Part shown: one piece after another, positions 55,388 to 64,000 of the stretch
Layout: each line of letters starts with the position of its first letter
How positions within the stretch are numbered: the stretch's first letter is position 1
DNA from: Antilocapra americana
Lineage: Eukaryota; Chordata; Mammalia; Artiodactyla; Antilocapridae
DNA length: 64,000 nucleotides
Assembly (NCBI GenBank): GCA_007570785.1
Contig: ML664199.1
Span: 21,135,619 to 21,199,618, forward strand
Direction of reading: 5' to 3'
Made by a program: the position numbers and the translations under genes
The notes under the pieces: model-generated
The model's database searches: none
Seen by the model: the letters and a program-made list of their open reading frames with translations, nothing else
Told to the model about the DNA's origin: nothing

Positions 55388-55567
55388 AAGCTGCTTTATA
55401 GCACAGGGAGCTCAGCTTGGTGCTCTGTGATGACCTAGATGGGTGGGATAGGGGTTGGGAGGGAGGTCCCAGAGGGAAGGGATATTATATACACACATAG
55501 CTGATTCTCTTCATTGTATAGCAGAAACACAATACTGTAAAACAGTTATACCCCAATTGAAAAAAGA
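55388..55567 (+). mobile_element. L1 LINE 3' end
   Basis: AGCTGCTTTATAGCACAGGG, GCTCAGCTTGGTGCTCTGTG, then a G-rich block at 55441-55466, and the terminal CATAGCTGATTCTCTTCATT, GTATAGCAGAAACACAATAC and TTATACCCCAATTGAAAAAA. The G-rich block has five runs of three or more G with short loops (quadruplex motif). Confidence 0.93.
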
Positions 55568-56794
55568 GAATTACTGTCTGTTCCTATTACTCCCAGACAG
55601 GACCTGTCTGGTTTCCTCCTCACTTGCCCTTGCACAGGGTCTTTGACCTCAGTAGGGCATCAGGGAGGAGCTGGCTTGTTGTGGGGCTGGGCTCAGCTTC
55701 TGCTGTTTCTGCAGTGGAACCTGTAAGGGAGTCCATCCCATCTTCTAAGCAGGAATATGGTCTTGGGAAAGGAGGTATAACAGCCACAGTTTGGGTAGCT
55801 CCACATGAGTATGAGCTGAGACAGTTTGAAGGAGCAATAGGAACATCAGAGAGGAAGCTGAGGGGCTAAGTTCAGAGAAATGATGAGAAGAGAGCCACCT
55901 TCCTGCTGACTGGTAGAGAGTGCTTATTGTCCCTCGTAAATAAACTGTGTGTGAAAAGTAAAGGTCCAGCTGAGGTGCCAGGAGAATGGGCTAAGGCAAG
56001 GCTGAACTTTCTGGGTTGAAGTCAACCATGAGCAGGCTCTTTTTGGATACATGCCTTGAATATACATGCACGTGCCATGTTCTAATCTCTACCCCCAAAT
56101 TGGGTGTTTAGTTGAGTCAAAGCAGTGGCTTAGGAACTATTTAGTGTCTCAGTCTCTTTGGGGAATTAGAGGGGGAAAAGTTCAGCAAAGAAGTGTCAAG
56201 TCATCCACATTTCTATTCATATATCTGAGATGTGAGGTGTTCGATTAAATCTCATTAAAAAGAAAGCATTCCAGAGCTAAAACATAGTCTGCAAAAGCTC
56301 CCAGTGTTTGGGGAATGGGGTACATGATGGAAATCGCCTTGAAAAGTAAAATTGAAAATAGAATGCAGGCTGGAATGGGACAGCTGGGTGTGGGAAGGGC
56401 AGAAGAGTTCGATCCTTAAAGAAAAGGCAAGAGGTGGACAAAAGACACTGCACATTCTCACAATTTTTATCCTCAATTGGTGATGTATTTGCAGTTAAGA
56501 AATGTCTAGAAGTGGTGCCACTATTTCAGTGGCCAAATAGATTCTAAAGTTTCAAAGAATTACATTTCATCAGGGAACATCAGTGATTTTAAGCTACCTG
56601 TGGCTGTAACTTAGTCTCCATAAACTCCAGTGTGTGTGTGTGTGTGTCTGTGTGTAATTTTTTGGTATTACTAGAGTTTAGGTGTGACTTTTCAGTTTTG
56701 CAGGCACTCCCATTTTCAGTATGAGACAATGGAATTCAGCTTCTCCATAAAATCATCAGTTCTGTTCAGGAATTGTTATGCTGTATAATAAGAG
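55568..56794. other. Single-copy stretch
   Basis: Unassigned apart from the TG microsatellite at 56630-56654. Frames up to 81 codons without family features. Confidence 0.4.
56630..56654. repeat. (TG)n microsatellite
   Basis: TG run with one TC interruption. Confidence 0.88.
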
Positions 56795-57060
56795 GCAATT
56801 TAGCACAACCATTATGTGACTGGACTCTGGAGTCAGACCTTCTGATTATGAATTCCTTTCTCCATTGTTTAGCTCTGTAGCATTGGTAAAGTTTCATAAA
56901 TTCTCCATACCTCAGTTTTCTCATCTGTAAAATGGGGATGATCATAGTAACTCATGGCAGGATTGTTTTGAGGATGATGTGAATTGAAACCTGTGAAGTG
57001 CTTAGAACTGTGCCTGGCACGGAGGAATTCCTGTAACTGTTAGGTGTCATTGCTGTTATC
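56795..57060 (+). mobile_element. MIR SINE, near full length
   Basis: The best MIR in the window: GACTGGACTCTGGAGTCAGA, TTTAGCTCTGTAGCATTGG, CCTCAGTTTTCTCATCTGTA, AAATGGGGATGATCATAGT, GCAGGATTGTTTTGAGGATG, GAAGTGCTTAGAACTGTGCC, TGGCACGGAGGAATTCC. Confidence 0.92.
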
Positions 57061-58685
57061 ATTACCCTTCAACACTTACCAAATAGCAAATAACGGGGGA
57101 GATGAAAGAATGAAAAAGATGAATTTTCCTTCTTCAAAAATCTTAGATCACAGATTGCTATGTTTCTCTATTTTATCCATACTGTTAGGTCATATTACTG
57201 CTGCCACCAGTATCTTTCTATCAGAGTTTCTGAGTTTCAAATTTGTATTATTGAAAAAAATCTGGATTCTCTTTATGAGTTTTTTATTCCCTGGGAGAGG
57301 TAGTTGCCTCTTTCCTAAGCTAGTCAAGCTTAGCAAATCACTGCCTCCAAGGTGAAGCACAGTGGGATTGTGGTGAAGTCCTTTGAGAATAGTGGTGGCC
57401 CTGTGCACCCCTCCAGGTAAATGGAATTGTTGATCTGTTTTTAAAAGTAACATATTTAGGGGTTATCTATATCAACATTTATACCAAAATAGGTAAGGAT
57501 GTACAGCTAAACATGTATTCGCAGGATACAGTGTATGCACACGCTTACAGAAGCCCCCACCCCACCACATACAGCTGGGACCTCACATTCAAATTTGAAT
57601 GGCTTTCACTGAATTTATGTAAAACCATGGTTTCTTCCTGAAACCAAGAAAGAGCACAGAATCTTTGCTTCCCCCCCCCCCAATTTGTGTTAATATAGAC
57701 ATGAGCTTTTATTGGGAAAAGTAGAAAGCAATGTGTATGAAACTTGGACTATATCCAACTGAACGAGAAATGAGTTCAGATGCATTCTGTGTTAGTTTTC
57801 ACCTCACATGCAGATTGTGCTGTTTGGTGAGAGGAATAATTAGTCATTTACAGGTTCATTACATAGTATGGTTAAGCCTGACCTTCTCTTCCCTTTGGCT
57901 GGCTGGTGAGGGACCTTTCTCAGTAGGTCCAGCTGGCTAATGTGGCCCTTATATGTTCAGACCCATGTAGTACAGTCTGTTTCTCCCAAGTCTAATGCCG
58001 CTCTCTTTGAGATCCTGATTTTACATATGGCAAGGAAGAGCCTACATGTCATTCATTTTTTCAAGTCTTTGTACAGGTTTCTAAATGGGACATCCATCCT
58101 CCATTCCACCTCCTACAACAAAAATGACACATTGTTATTTAAAGCAAAAGCTTTATAGATTAGTTGTTGAATGCGATATTCATCTCATGAATAACTAATA
58201 ACATAAAATAAAGAACAATGAAAATGCAAATTATCTGCACATACACGGTGGCAGTTAGCAGCATGAGTAGTCCTCCTGAGTTCGTGCAAGGTGGGCAAAA
58301 GCCAGGCAATTTTTGATCATACCTAGTCCTTTGAGTTGCTGAGACAATATCAGAATTCATCTCTTTTAGGACTCATTATTGAGGCATGAAAAAAAGGAGA
58401 TTGAAATCTGGTAGAATTTCAATTCTTTCGTTAGTATTGTTAATAAACAAGAATTGGCAGGAGCTAAACTGATTGGCACATACATCTGGAGTAACAGAAA
58501 TAAATAAAGTTTCAGAATGGGAGCATGGCTTCCTGCTAGAAGGATTTTTAGGGTAGAAAATAGAACATGAACGAGGACAGCTTCAAATCTAACCAAACCT
58601 CAAATACATCTAAGTAGCACTTTTAGGATGGAAGAGAGTAACAGGTAGACATCTCTCTCCTTGAAAGATATGCCTTACTTTTACT
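57061..58685. other. Single-copy stretch
   Basis: No repeat family recognised. A C11 run is at 57671-57681. Frames up to 103 codons (57044-57355) lack recognisable domains and begin inside the MIR. Confidence 0.4.
57671..57681. repeat. C11 homopolymer
   Basis: 11 consecutive C, prone to sequencing and replication slippage. Confidence 0.9.
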
Positions 58686-59168
58686 GGGGCTTCCCTGGTG
58701 GCTCCAGAGAAGGCCATGGCACCCCACTCCAGTCCTCTTGCCTCGAAAATCCCATGGACGGAGGAGCCTGGCAGGCTGCAGTCCATGGGGTCGCTAAGAG
58801 TGGGACACGACTAAGTGGCTTCACTTTCAATTTTCACTTTCAGGCATTGGAGAATAAAATGGCAACCCACTCCAGTGTTCTTGCTTGGAGAATCCCAGAG
58901 ATAGGGGAGCCTGGCGGGCTGCCGTCTATGGGGTCGCACAGAGTCAGACACGACTGAAGCGACTTAGCAGCAGCAGCCGCAGCAGCTGGTGGCTCAGCTG
59001 GTAAAGAATCTGCCTGCAGTGTGTGAGACCTGGGTTCAATCCCTGGGTTGAATAGATCCCCTGGAGAAGGGAACGGCTACCCACTCCAGCATTCTGGCAT
59101 GGAGGATTCCATGGAGTGTATAGTCCATGGCGTCACAAAGAGTAGGACATTACTGAGCGACTTTCACT
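58686..59168 (+). mobile_element. Bov-tA SINE, split by Bov-A2
   Basis: The head GGGGCTTCCCTGGTGGCT (58687-58703) is cut off by Bov-A2 and resumes at 58986 with CTGGTGGCTCAGCTGGTAAAG, GGGTTCAATCCCTGGGTTG and body to TACTGAGCGACTTTCACTTT. Outer direct repeats around TTTACTGGGG / TTTATTGGGG fit an older target duplication. Confidence 0.93.
58704..58985 (+). mobile_element. Bov-A2 SINE, full dimer, nested
   Basis: Two A monomers (AGGCCATGGCACCCCACTCC to CGCTAAGAGTGGGACACGAC, linker CACTTTCAATTTTCACTTTC, then AATGGCAACCCACTCCAGTG to GACTGAAGCGACTTAGC) and the tail AGCAGCAGCCGCAGCAG. An exact 9-bp duplication (CTGGTGGCT) at 58695-58703 and 58986-58994 proves insertion into the Bov-tA head. A 98-codon frame through it is repeat sequence, not a gene. 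Confidence 0.97.
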
Positions 59169-59195
59169 TTATTGGGGTGGATACAGAAAAAAATG

Positions 59196-59421
59196 AGCTT
59201 TCCAGGTGGCACTAGTGGTAAAGAACCTGCCTGCCAATGCAGGAGACATAAGAGATGCAGGTTCAATCCCCCGAGTCGGGAAGAGCCCCCGGAGGAGGGC
59301 GTGGCAACCCATTCCATTATGCTTGCCTGGAGAATCCCATGGACAGAGGAGCCTGATGGGCTACAGCCCATGGGGTCACAAAGAGTTGAATAAGACTGCA
59401 GCGACTTAACACTCAGTTAGC
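59196..59421 (+). mobile_element. Bov-tA SINE
   Basis: Head AGCTTTCCAGGTGGCACTAG with GGTTCAATCCCCCGAGTCGG, body to GACTGCAGCGACTTAACAC. Imperfect flanking repeats (ACAGAAAAAAATG at 59183-59195, ACAGAAAGAATG at 59422-59433). It belongs to the same sub-type as 33383-33605 (the tail has GCAGCGACTTA). Confidence 0.92.
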
Positions 59422-59433
59422 ACAGAAAGAATG

Positions 59434-60487
59434 TTACAGGAATGCAGGTAGAGAGTAGAGCACCACAACTATGAAAACCCAGCCTAAGGAGACTCTCTGG
59501 GGAAGACTTTCATTATTCTAAGTACCAAACTGATCCACTATTTTCTGTATTAGCTCTTCAGAAGACATTAATGGTAAAGGATCTTTGGCCTTCGAAACAT
59601 TTATAGTTTAATACACAGAGCCAAGATTTTACTGTGTGTCCACAGTGAATTAGTCCTATCACTTGATAAAGAACCAACACCTAACAGAAACATTGAAATT
59701 TTCTGTCTTTAGCTGGTCCGCTCATGCTCTCTGTACATTTGGGAAGCCTTTTCAGAGTAAGTTGCTACAGAAAGGCTAGGATTCCTTTCCCTGACAGTCT
59801 GAAACCAGAAGAGGACTCTTTACCTTGGACTTTAGTGGTGACTTGCTTTGTATCCATCTTGCTAAGGATCCATCACAACAGTCCTGCAATGAGAGAGGGA
59901 GCCTGGGCCTTGTAAATAACATAGTATCTGCCTTTTTAGAAAACATTAAATTACATTCAATTCTTTTCTCTCCCTGTTGTAAGAGAAAGATGAAAACCAA
60001 AGGCTCAAGAGGGACATTTCAAAGCAACAGGCCCCACAGATGGCTGAGCCAGATAACTGATAGCATGACTTTACAGCCACACTCTGTGGGTGAGCTTTGG
60101 TAACCCTGAGCCCCTTGGCTGCCTGCCACTAACTGCCAGGCTAAACTGTGCTTCCTGTGGCCATTTCAAAGTTGACATTAACCTAATGGAGGGCCTCCCC
60201 ACCTTCCTCACCCCGTCAGGCACCAACATTTCCTTCTGAATCAAATCTTGAGAGATTCGCTTTGCTCAAGAACATGTAGCCCTCATGAGACTTCTCTCTT
60301 GACTTCTGCATGGTTCACATCAGAGAGAGGAGAAGAAAGCACTCAGTCCATGCTGGCAAGCCATATCTTAAAAATACAGGGAAAGCATATATTGGACTCT
60401 ATATATCTGTGTTCTAATTTCTTGAAGTATTTAACAACCGTTCATTGCTACCATAGCTCTTGGATTTTGGAGAGAAAGTGATATTGA
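59434..60487. other. Single-copy stretch
   Basis: No repeat recognised. Overlapping frames at 59724-60103 (63-92 codons, both strands) are not supported as genes. Confidence 0.4.
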
Positions 60488-60656
60488 ACTGTGGTCTCCA
60501 AACCAGGAGTATCGGGATCATCTGGGGGCTTATCAACAATTCAGATTCTCAGGCACTTGCATGCTGAATCAGAAACTTTAGGGGTTGGGCCTGGCTATCA
60601 GATTTTGAGCATGCTCGCTAGGTGATCCAGAGGCATGATAAAAATTTGAGAATTGT
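60488..60656 (+). mobile_element. MER5A DNA transposon (hAT-Charlie, non-autonomous)
   Basis: CTGTGGTCTCCAAACCAGGA, GGATCATCTGGGGGCTTATC, TGCTGAATCAGAAACTTTAG, GGGTTGGGCCTGGCTATC, CTAGGTGATCCAGAGGC and a terminal AATTTGAGAATTGTAG give the full MER5A order, with the two terminal inverted ends recognisable. Confidence 0.85.
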
Positions 60657-60844
60657 AGATCACAATACTCAGTTACATTAACCCTGGGGCTTTGACCACT
60701 TTCTGCTGAGGGTACTCTCAGGTATGCCATTCCAGAATTGGAGAAGTGTATGATGGTTGATTGGAGCAGGGCTTCTCCAGCATTTCTTAAGGCATGTTTG
60801 CAAGCAGGGAATACTTAGAGGTAAGTTCAACCCATTGGCCATCC
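60657..60844. other. Short single-copy spacer
   Basis: Nothing recognised. Confidence 0.4.
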
Positions 60845-61145
60845 CACCAGTATGTACTGAACATTTACTGTGCAGACACAGCAGCGGACAGAACCATCCT
60901 GGAGTTTACATTCCATGGGGGAAGATAGCCAATAAGCCTGGACACTATGTCAGGTGGTAGTAGATGCTACAGAGAAAAATAAAACAGAGTGTAGGGAATT
61001 GAGAGTGTCTGAGGTGGGGTTATCTTTTTAGCTAGGGCGATCAGGAACGGTCTCTTCAAAAAGGTGACTTTTGAGCAGAGACCTGCATGAAGTAAGGGAA
61101 TGAGTTATGAGATGATGCAGGGGTAAGATGTTTTCAGGCAGAATG
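60845..61145 (-). mobile_element. L2 LINE 3' end, reverse
   Basis: GTACTGAACATTTACTGTGC (tail side), CATCCTGGAGTTTACATTCC, AAATAAAACAGAGTGTAGGG, GATCAGGAACGGTCTCTTC, AAAAAGGTGACTTTTGAGCA and GAGACCTGCATGAAGTAAGG are in clean reverse L2 order. Confidence 0.8.
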
Positions 61146-61739
61146 TGGGTGATACAGTTGATAGATTCTCTAACTTTGAATATGTGAACCTAGACACTTG
61201 GAGTTAGTTCTTGGCTTTTCCATCCAAGCAGTCAGTCATTGGGGATCATTCTTTCTGTCATCCTTCCAGTCCAACTCCATGCTGAAGGTCCCTTTTATAG
61301 GAAAAGATGATTTAACTCTTCTAGGAAATATTCTTCCTGGTGGTTATTCCTGGTCAAGGGCTCAGGCATTGAGTCCCTTGGCTCTATGTGAGAGGGGACA
61401 TCAACTGTAACCCCATACCGCCTTTCTCATCTCTCAAGGCAAAAACTTGAAATGCAATTTACAGTATCTCTACTTCATGGATAACTCTGAAGCTACACTT
61501 GTTTATGTCCGTAGCAAAGAAAATCACTGACACACTTTTACACTTTGCTACTAGTAGAACACATTACTTTTGACCTTACCTTGTGAGTACTCTAGGTAAG
61601 GCACTGTGTCAAGACAAATCCTGGATTGAATAGTACTGGGATAAAGGTCAAGGTGATAGATTCAATCCTTGTTTGCGGCAGTTACTATTCCCCCGGGGAC
61701 TTTCGACCCTCCTTAGATTGAGTTTTCTTTTTAAATAAA
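61146..61739. other. Single-copy stretch
   Basis: Unassigned. A 70-codon frame at 61198-61410 has no family features. Confidence 0.4.
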
Positions 61740-61920
61740 TGTCACTAGTTGCAGGAGGCATGGGGCACGGAAGTACAAACCATTCTGATCAAAAGAAAGG
61801 CATCTCAAGTAAATGCACCATTGACAGCAGATGAAGATGGAAATCATGCCGCACGCTTATTGCAAGATATGAAGGAGGCTGTGATTTAAGATTGGAGGGG
61901 AAAAAATCGCTTTTCTTTCC
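61740..61920. promoter_or_regulatory. Candidate conserved non-coding element
   Basis: Compact repeat-free block: GGGGCACGGAAGTACAAACC, TCATGCCGCACGCTTATTGC, AAGATATGAAGGAGGCTGTG, AAAAATCGCTTTTC. Four CpGs in otherwise CpG-poor sequence. No open frame of note. Confidence 0.3.
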
Positions 61921-63060
61921 TCAATTCCTAGCCTCTTTGGTGTTTTTTTTTTTCTTTTTTGGATGGAAATGTCCAATGTAAGTGTTATTCAACAGTGGTT
62001 TCCTATCCTGAACAATCATCAAAGGATTTCCCTCTTCCTCTTGTTGGAAGCAAACTGGGGATTTCACACAAGGGGTTCACTGAGCGGCAGTGGTGGTAGG
62101 ATGGCCCAGCGTTTACCTACCTTTGAAGGTGGACAGAGGAAACATCCATTGTCCACGAGGACCACTGGGTTACCAACAACATAAAGACAGCCATCCATGC
62201 AGCCCTAAAGACAGCCGTCCATGCAGCCCTGTAATTCCCACATGTATTTCTAATGATTTCCAGAAAAAGAGCAAAAGGGAGTCAACAGTTGTGCTCTCTT
62301 TCCACTGGAGGCAGACAGAAAAGGCCTCTCACTGAAACCTGTAGCCTGACTCACAGTATTCTGTCCCCTTTCCATTCATACACTTCCCTTCTCACTGCTT
62401 CTCTTTCCCTGCCTTTTGTTTCTCTGATTTATCACGGGTTCCCTTCTCCTCCCATTCTTTGATACAGTATGAAGTTTGAAATGTTCAACAGTCATTTCCA
62501 TCAAAAGAAGCATGCAGCCTCCACTTTGGAATGTCTTTGGAGCTGTGTGAATAAATGTGTTGAGAAGGTATAGATGGGTCCCCAGTAATTCTAGCAGACA
62601 GAACTGCAATCCAATTCTGGTTCTGCAGTCAAACCATCTAGAGAGATAAACATCAGAAGCGAATTTATATTTATGGGGAACATTGTCCTTCACCCTCAAC
62701 CCAACATTGAATTTGAAAAATTTCCAAGCTTTATTACATATGGAATTGGTTCGTAATGCTTTGAGGTGTGTGTAGGTGAGTGAGAATGGAGCTGATAAAT
62801 GTAGTTACGTTCTTGGATCCATTGGTGACCCAATTTTCTAGAGTCATTTTGCATGTAGAAAAATAATAGTGATGAGGGAGTGAAATAGTTATTGTCATGG
62901 AAAATGCATAAAAATAATCTGGCAAGACTCAAAATTTGGTAGAGATCCAAGGCCAAGCAAGACTCTAGCAAAAGAACTCTAAATCCTATCTCCAGTTTTT
63001 CTGTATCTTGGTAATAAGCACATAACATTTTTCTATCTAAAATGATTTTCCTTGTTTTGG
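61921..63060. other. Single-copy stretch with a small tandem duplication
   Basis: Unassigned outside 62183-62230. Adjacent reverse frames of 107 and 110 codons (62376-62699 and 62696-63028) show no recognisable protein family. Confidence 0.4.
62183..62230. repeat. 24-bp tandem duplication
   Basis: Two adjacent 24-base units differing at one base (AAAGACAGCCATCCATG / AAAGACAGCCGTCCATG, each ending CAGCCCT), at 62183-62206 and 62207-62230. In one forward frame they give the 8-residue repeats KDSHPCSP and KDSRPCSP. Confidence 0.93.
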
Positions 63061-63560
63061 AGGTCCAGGAGCCAGAGATGCAAGACTATTCTTTCTGGTT
63101 TATCACCCGATCCAATTCAGCCAAGGGGTTAAGGTGAAGGACATCGGGAATGTTGTGAGAAGGCAGCAGCATGGAAATCTCTCATTGCACCGGCAACTGA
63201 CTTTTTCACAGATGCAGAGACAGAACATTTCGGTTCTTACCCACCCCACCTTGTGGGATTTAAGAAATTCCAGCTCTACTTTCTAAACAGGTCTGGTGTA
63301 GTTCATGCTGGTGCCAAATTGGACACAAGGGGGCACCGGAGTGCCACAAATTTTGCCCTGGGACCTTTCTACATGTGCAAATTCCAATCAACAGAGAAGG
63401 CCAGGCAAGTCTGGCCCTTCAGGAGCATTCTTCCTCCCAAGCTTACTTGGCAGAGGCATTACCAGGGTGGTCGGAGTCTTAAAACACTGCCTACGGTTTC
63501 TGTTTGCCCAAGTGTCCATCCTGGTGCTAGTTTGAAAGTACTCCCCCACCCCTATGGTGG
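63061..63560. other. Single-copy block with a CTCF-like site
   Basis: Repeat-free and more GC-balanced than the surroundings, with CpGs at ACCCGATCC, ATCGGGAATG, CACCGGC and TTTCGGTTC. It has overlapping frames of 103 and 76 codons (63253-63564, 63305-63535), which is a little unusual here but without a recognisable domain. It could be regulatory or part of an untranslated exon; neither is shown. Confidence 0.3.
63323..63336 (+). promoter_or_regulatory. CTCF-like core motif
   Basis: ACACAAGGGGGCAC matches 12 of 14 positions of the CTCF core (CCASYAGRKGGCRS), including the invariant AG and GGC parts. Mismatches are at positions 1 and 5. It lies in a repeat-free block. Confidence 0.45.
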
Positions 63561-64000
63561 TTGAAGCATCATATTAAACATCTTTTTTTTTTTTTCCTTT
63601 AACGAATTCAATACTACATGGTGTTTTTGTTTGTTTGTTTTTCCTTTACAGAAAGTGCTACAAAAATCCATTTGAGAGGAAGCTCTCAATTTAAAAAATG
63701 GTAATATGCTTCCTAACAATACATTTCAACTATTGGTGTCCTGATATTCTTAAAAAGGAAATTAGTTTTCCTTTTAATCCATCTGTTTGCCAAAAGAGAC
63801 AGTCGTTTGTTGATTTATTTCCTTTGCTTTGTCTTTCTTCTTTACCTGAGAAGTGAACAATTGGCAGGGTTCTTGCCACAACATGAAGAACCATGGGATA
63901 ATTCATGAGGCAACAATAAAGTTATATCTTAGTTTCTCTCACTTAAAAGAAGATGGGAAATTTGACTATTGATTTCAAATTTTTTCTGTCTAGGCAGGAG
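63561..64000. other. Single-copy stretch with T-rich runs
   Basis: T runs at 63582-63596 and a (TTTG)n patch at about 63625-63643. Nothing else recognised up to the window edge. Confidence 0.42.

Noticed and set aside
62376..63028. Two adjacent reverse frames of 107 and 110 codons, possible broken gene
   Set aside because: They overlap by four bases in different frames, but neither resembles a family and the sequence lacks retrocopy signs such as a poly-A tail or flanking repeat.
63253..63564. 103-codon frame overlapping a 76-codon frame, possible exon
   Set aside because: Higher local GC explains the fewer stops. No recognisable domain or convincing splice pair was found; kept only as a possible regulatory block.
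1..64000. CRISPR arrays, operons, phage or plasmid features
   Set aside because: The sequence is a mammalian nuclear repeat landscape; the regular repeats found are microsatellites and SINEs, without spacer structure.

Overview
The window looks like nuclear DNA of a pecoran ruminant, most likely a bovid. The evidence is the mix of interspersed repeats: tRNA-Glu-derived Bov-tA SINEs, dimeric Bov-A2 SINEs with their AGC-rich tail, BovB (RTE-type) LINE fragments, CHR-type SINEs shared by whales, hippos and ruminants, artiodactyl L1 3' ends, and a background of mammal-wide MIR, L2 and MER5A copies. Cattle, sheep, goat and deer cannot be separated by eye.

No protein-coding gene is supported. Open frames are short (longest 177 codons), and the longer ones lie in microsatellites, SINEs or BovB remnants. 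No rRNA, tRNA, snRNA or CRISPR structure was seen. The window is best read as intergenic or deep-intronic AT-rich DNA. An exon of a long spliced transcript cannot be excluded without RNA data.

Layout. 1-9 kb: mostly single-copy DNA with an L1 3' end, a CHR SINE and an old repeat split by BovB. 9-14.4 kb: a cluster of L2 copies in both orientations, carrying a Bov-tA and a CHR insertion with clear target duplications. 17.9-21.9 kb: a dense patch of young SINEs, including a SINE in a SINE and a SINE in a MIR, plus an L1 tail. 24.7-30 kb: repeat-poor DNA with stretches that look like conserved non-coding elements. 32.5-34.9 kb: BovB/Bov-tA composite, MIR, L2 and a microsatellite. 38-43.5 kb: a small CpG-containing patch, an ancient L1 split by a 940-bp BovB with a perfect 13-bp target duplication, another candidate regulatory block, and a GA/CA tract. 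45-50 kb: old repeats and an L1 tail. 52.8-53.5 kb: the strongest run of enhancer-like sequence. 54-61 kb: MIRs, an L1 3' end with a G-quadruplex motif, a nested Bov-A2/Bov-tA pair, MER5A and L2. 61-64 kb: single-copy DNA with a small tandem duplication and a CTCF-like motif.

There is no gene network to describe. The interest lies in datable nested insertions and in several repeat-free blocks that may be long-range regulatory elements. Conservation was judged only from composition and motif texture, not by alignment, so those calls are tentative. Repeat family names come from recognising consensus-like stretches; boundaries are approximate unless a target-site duplication is given.
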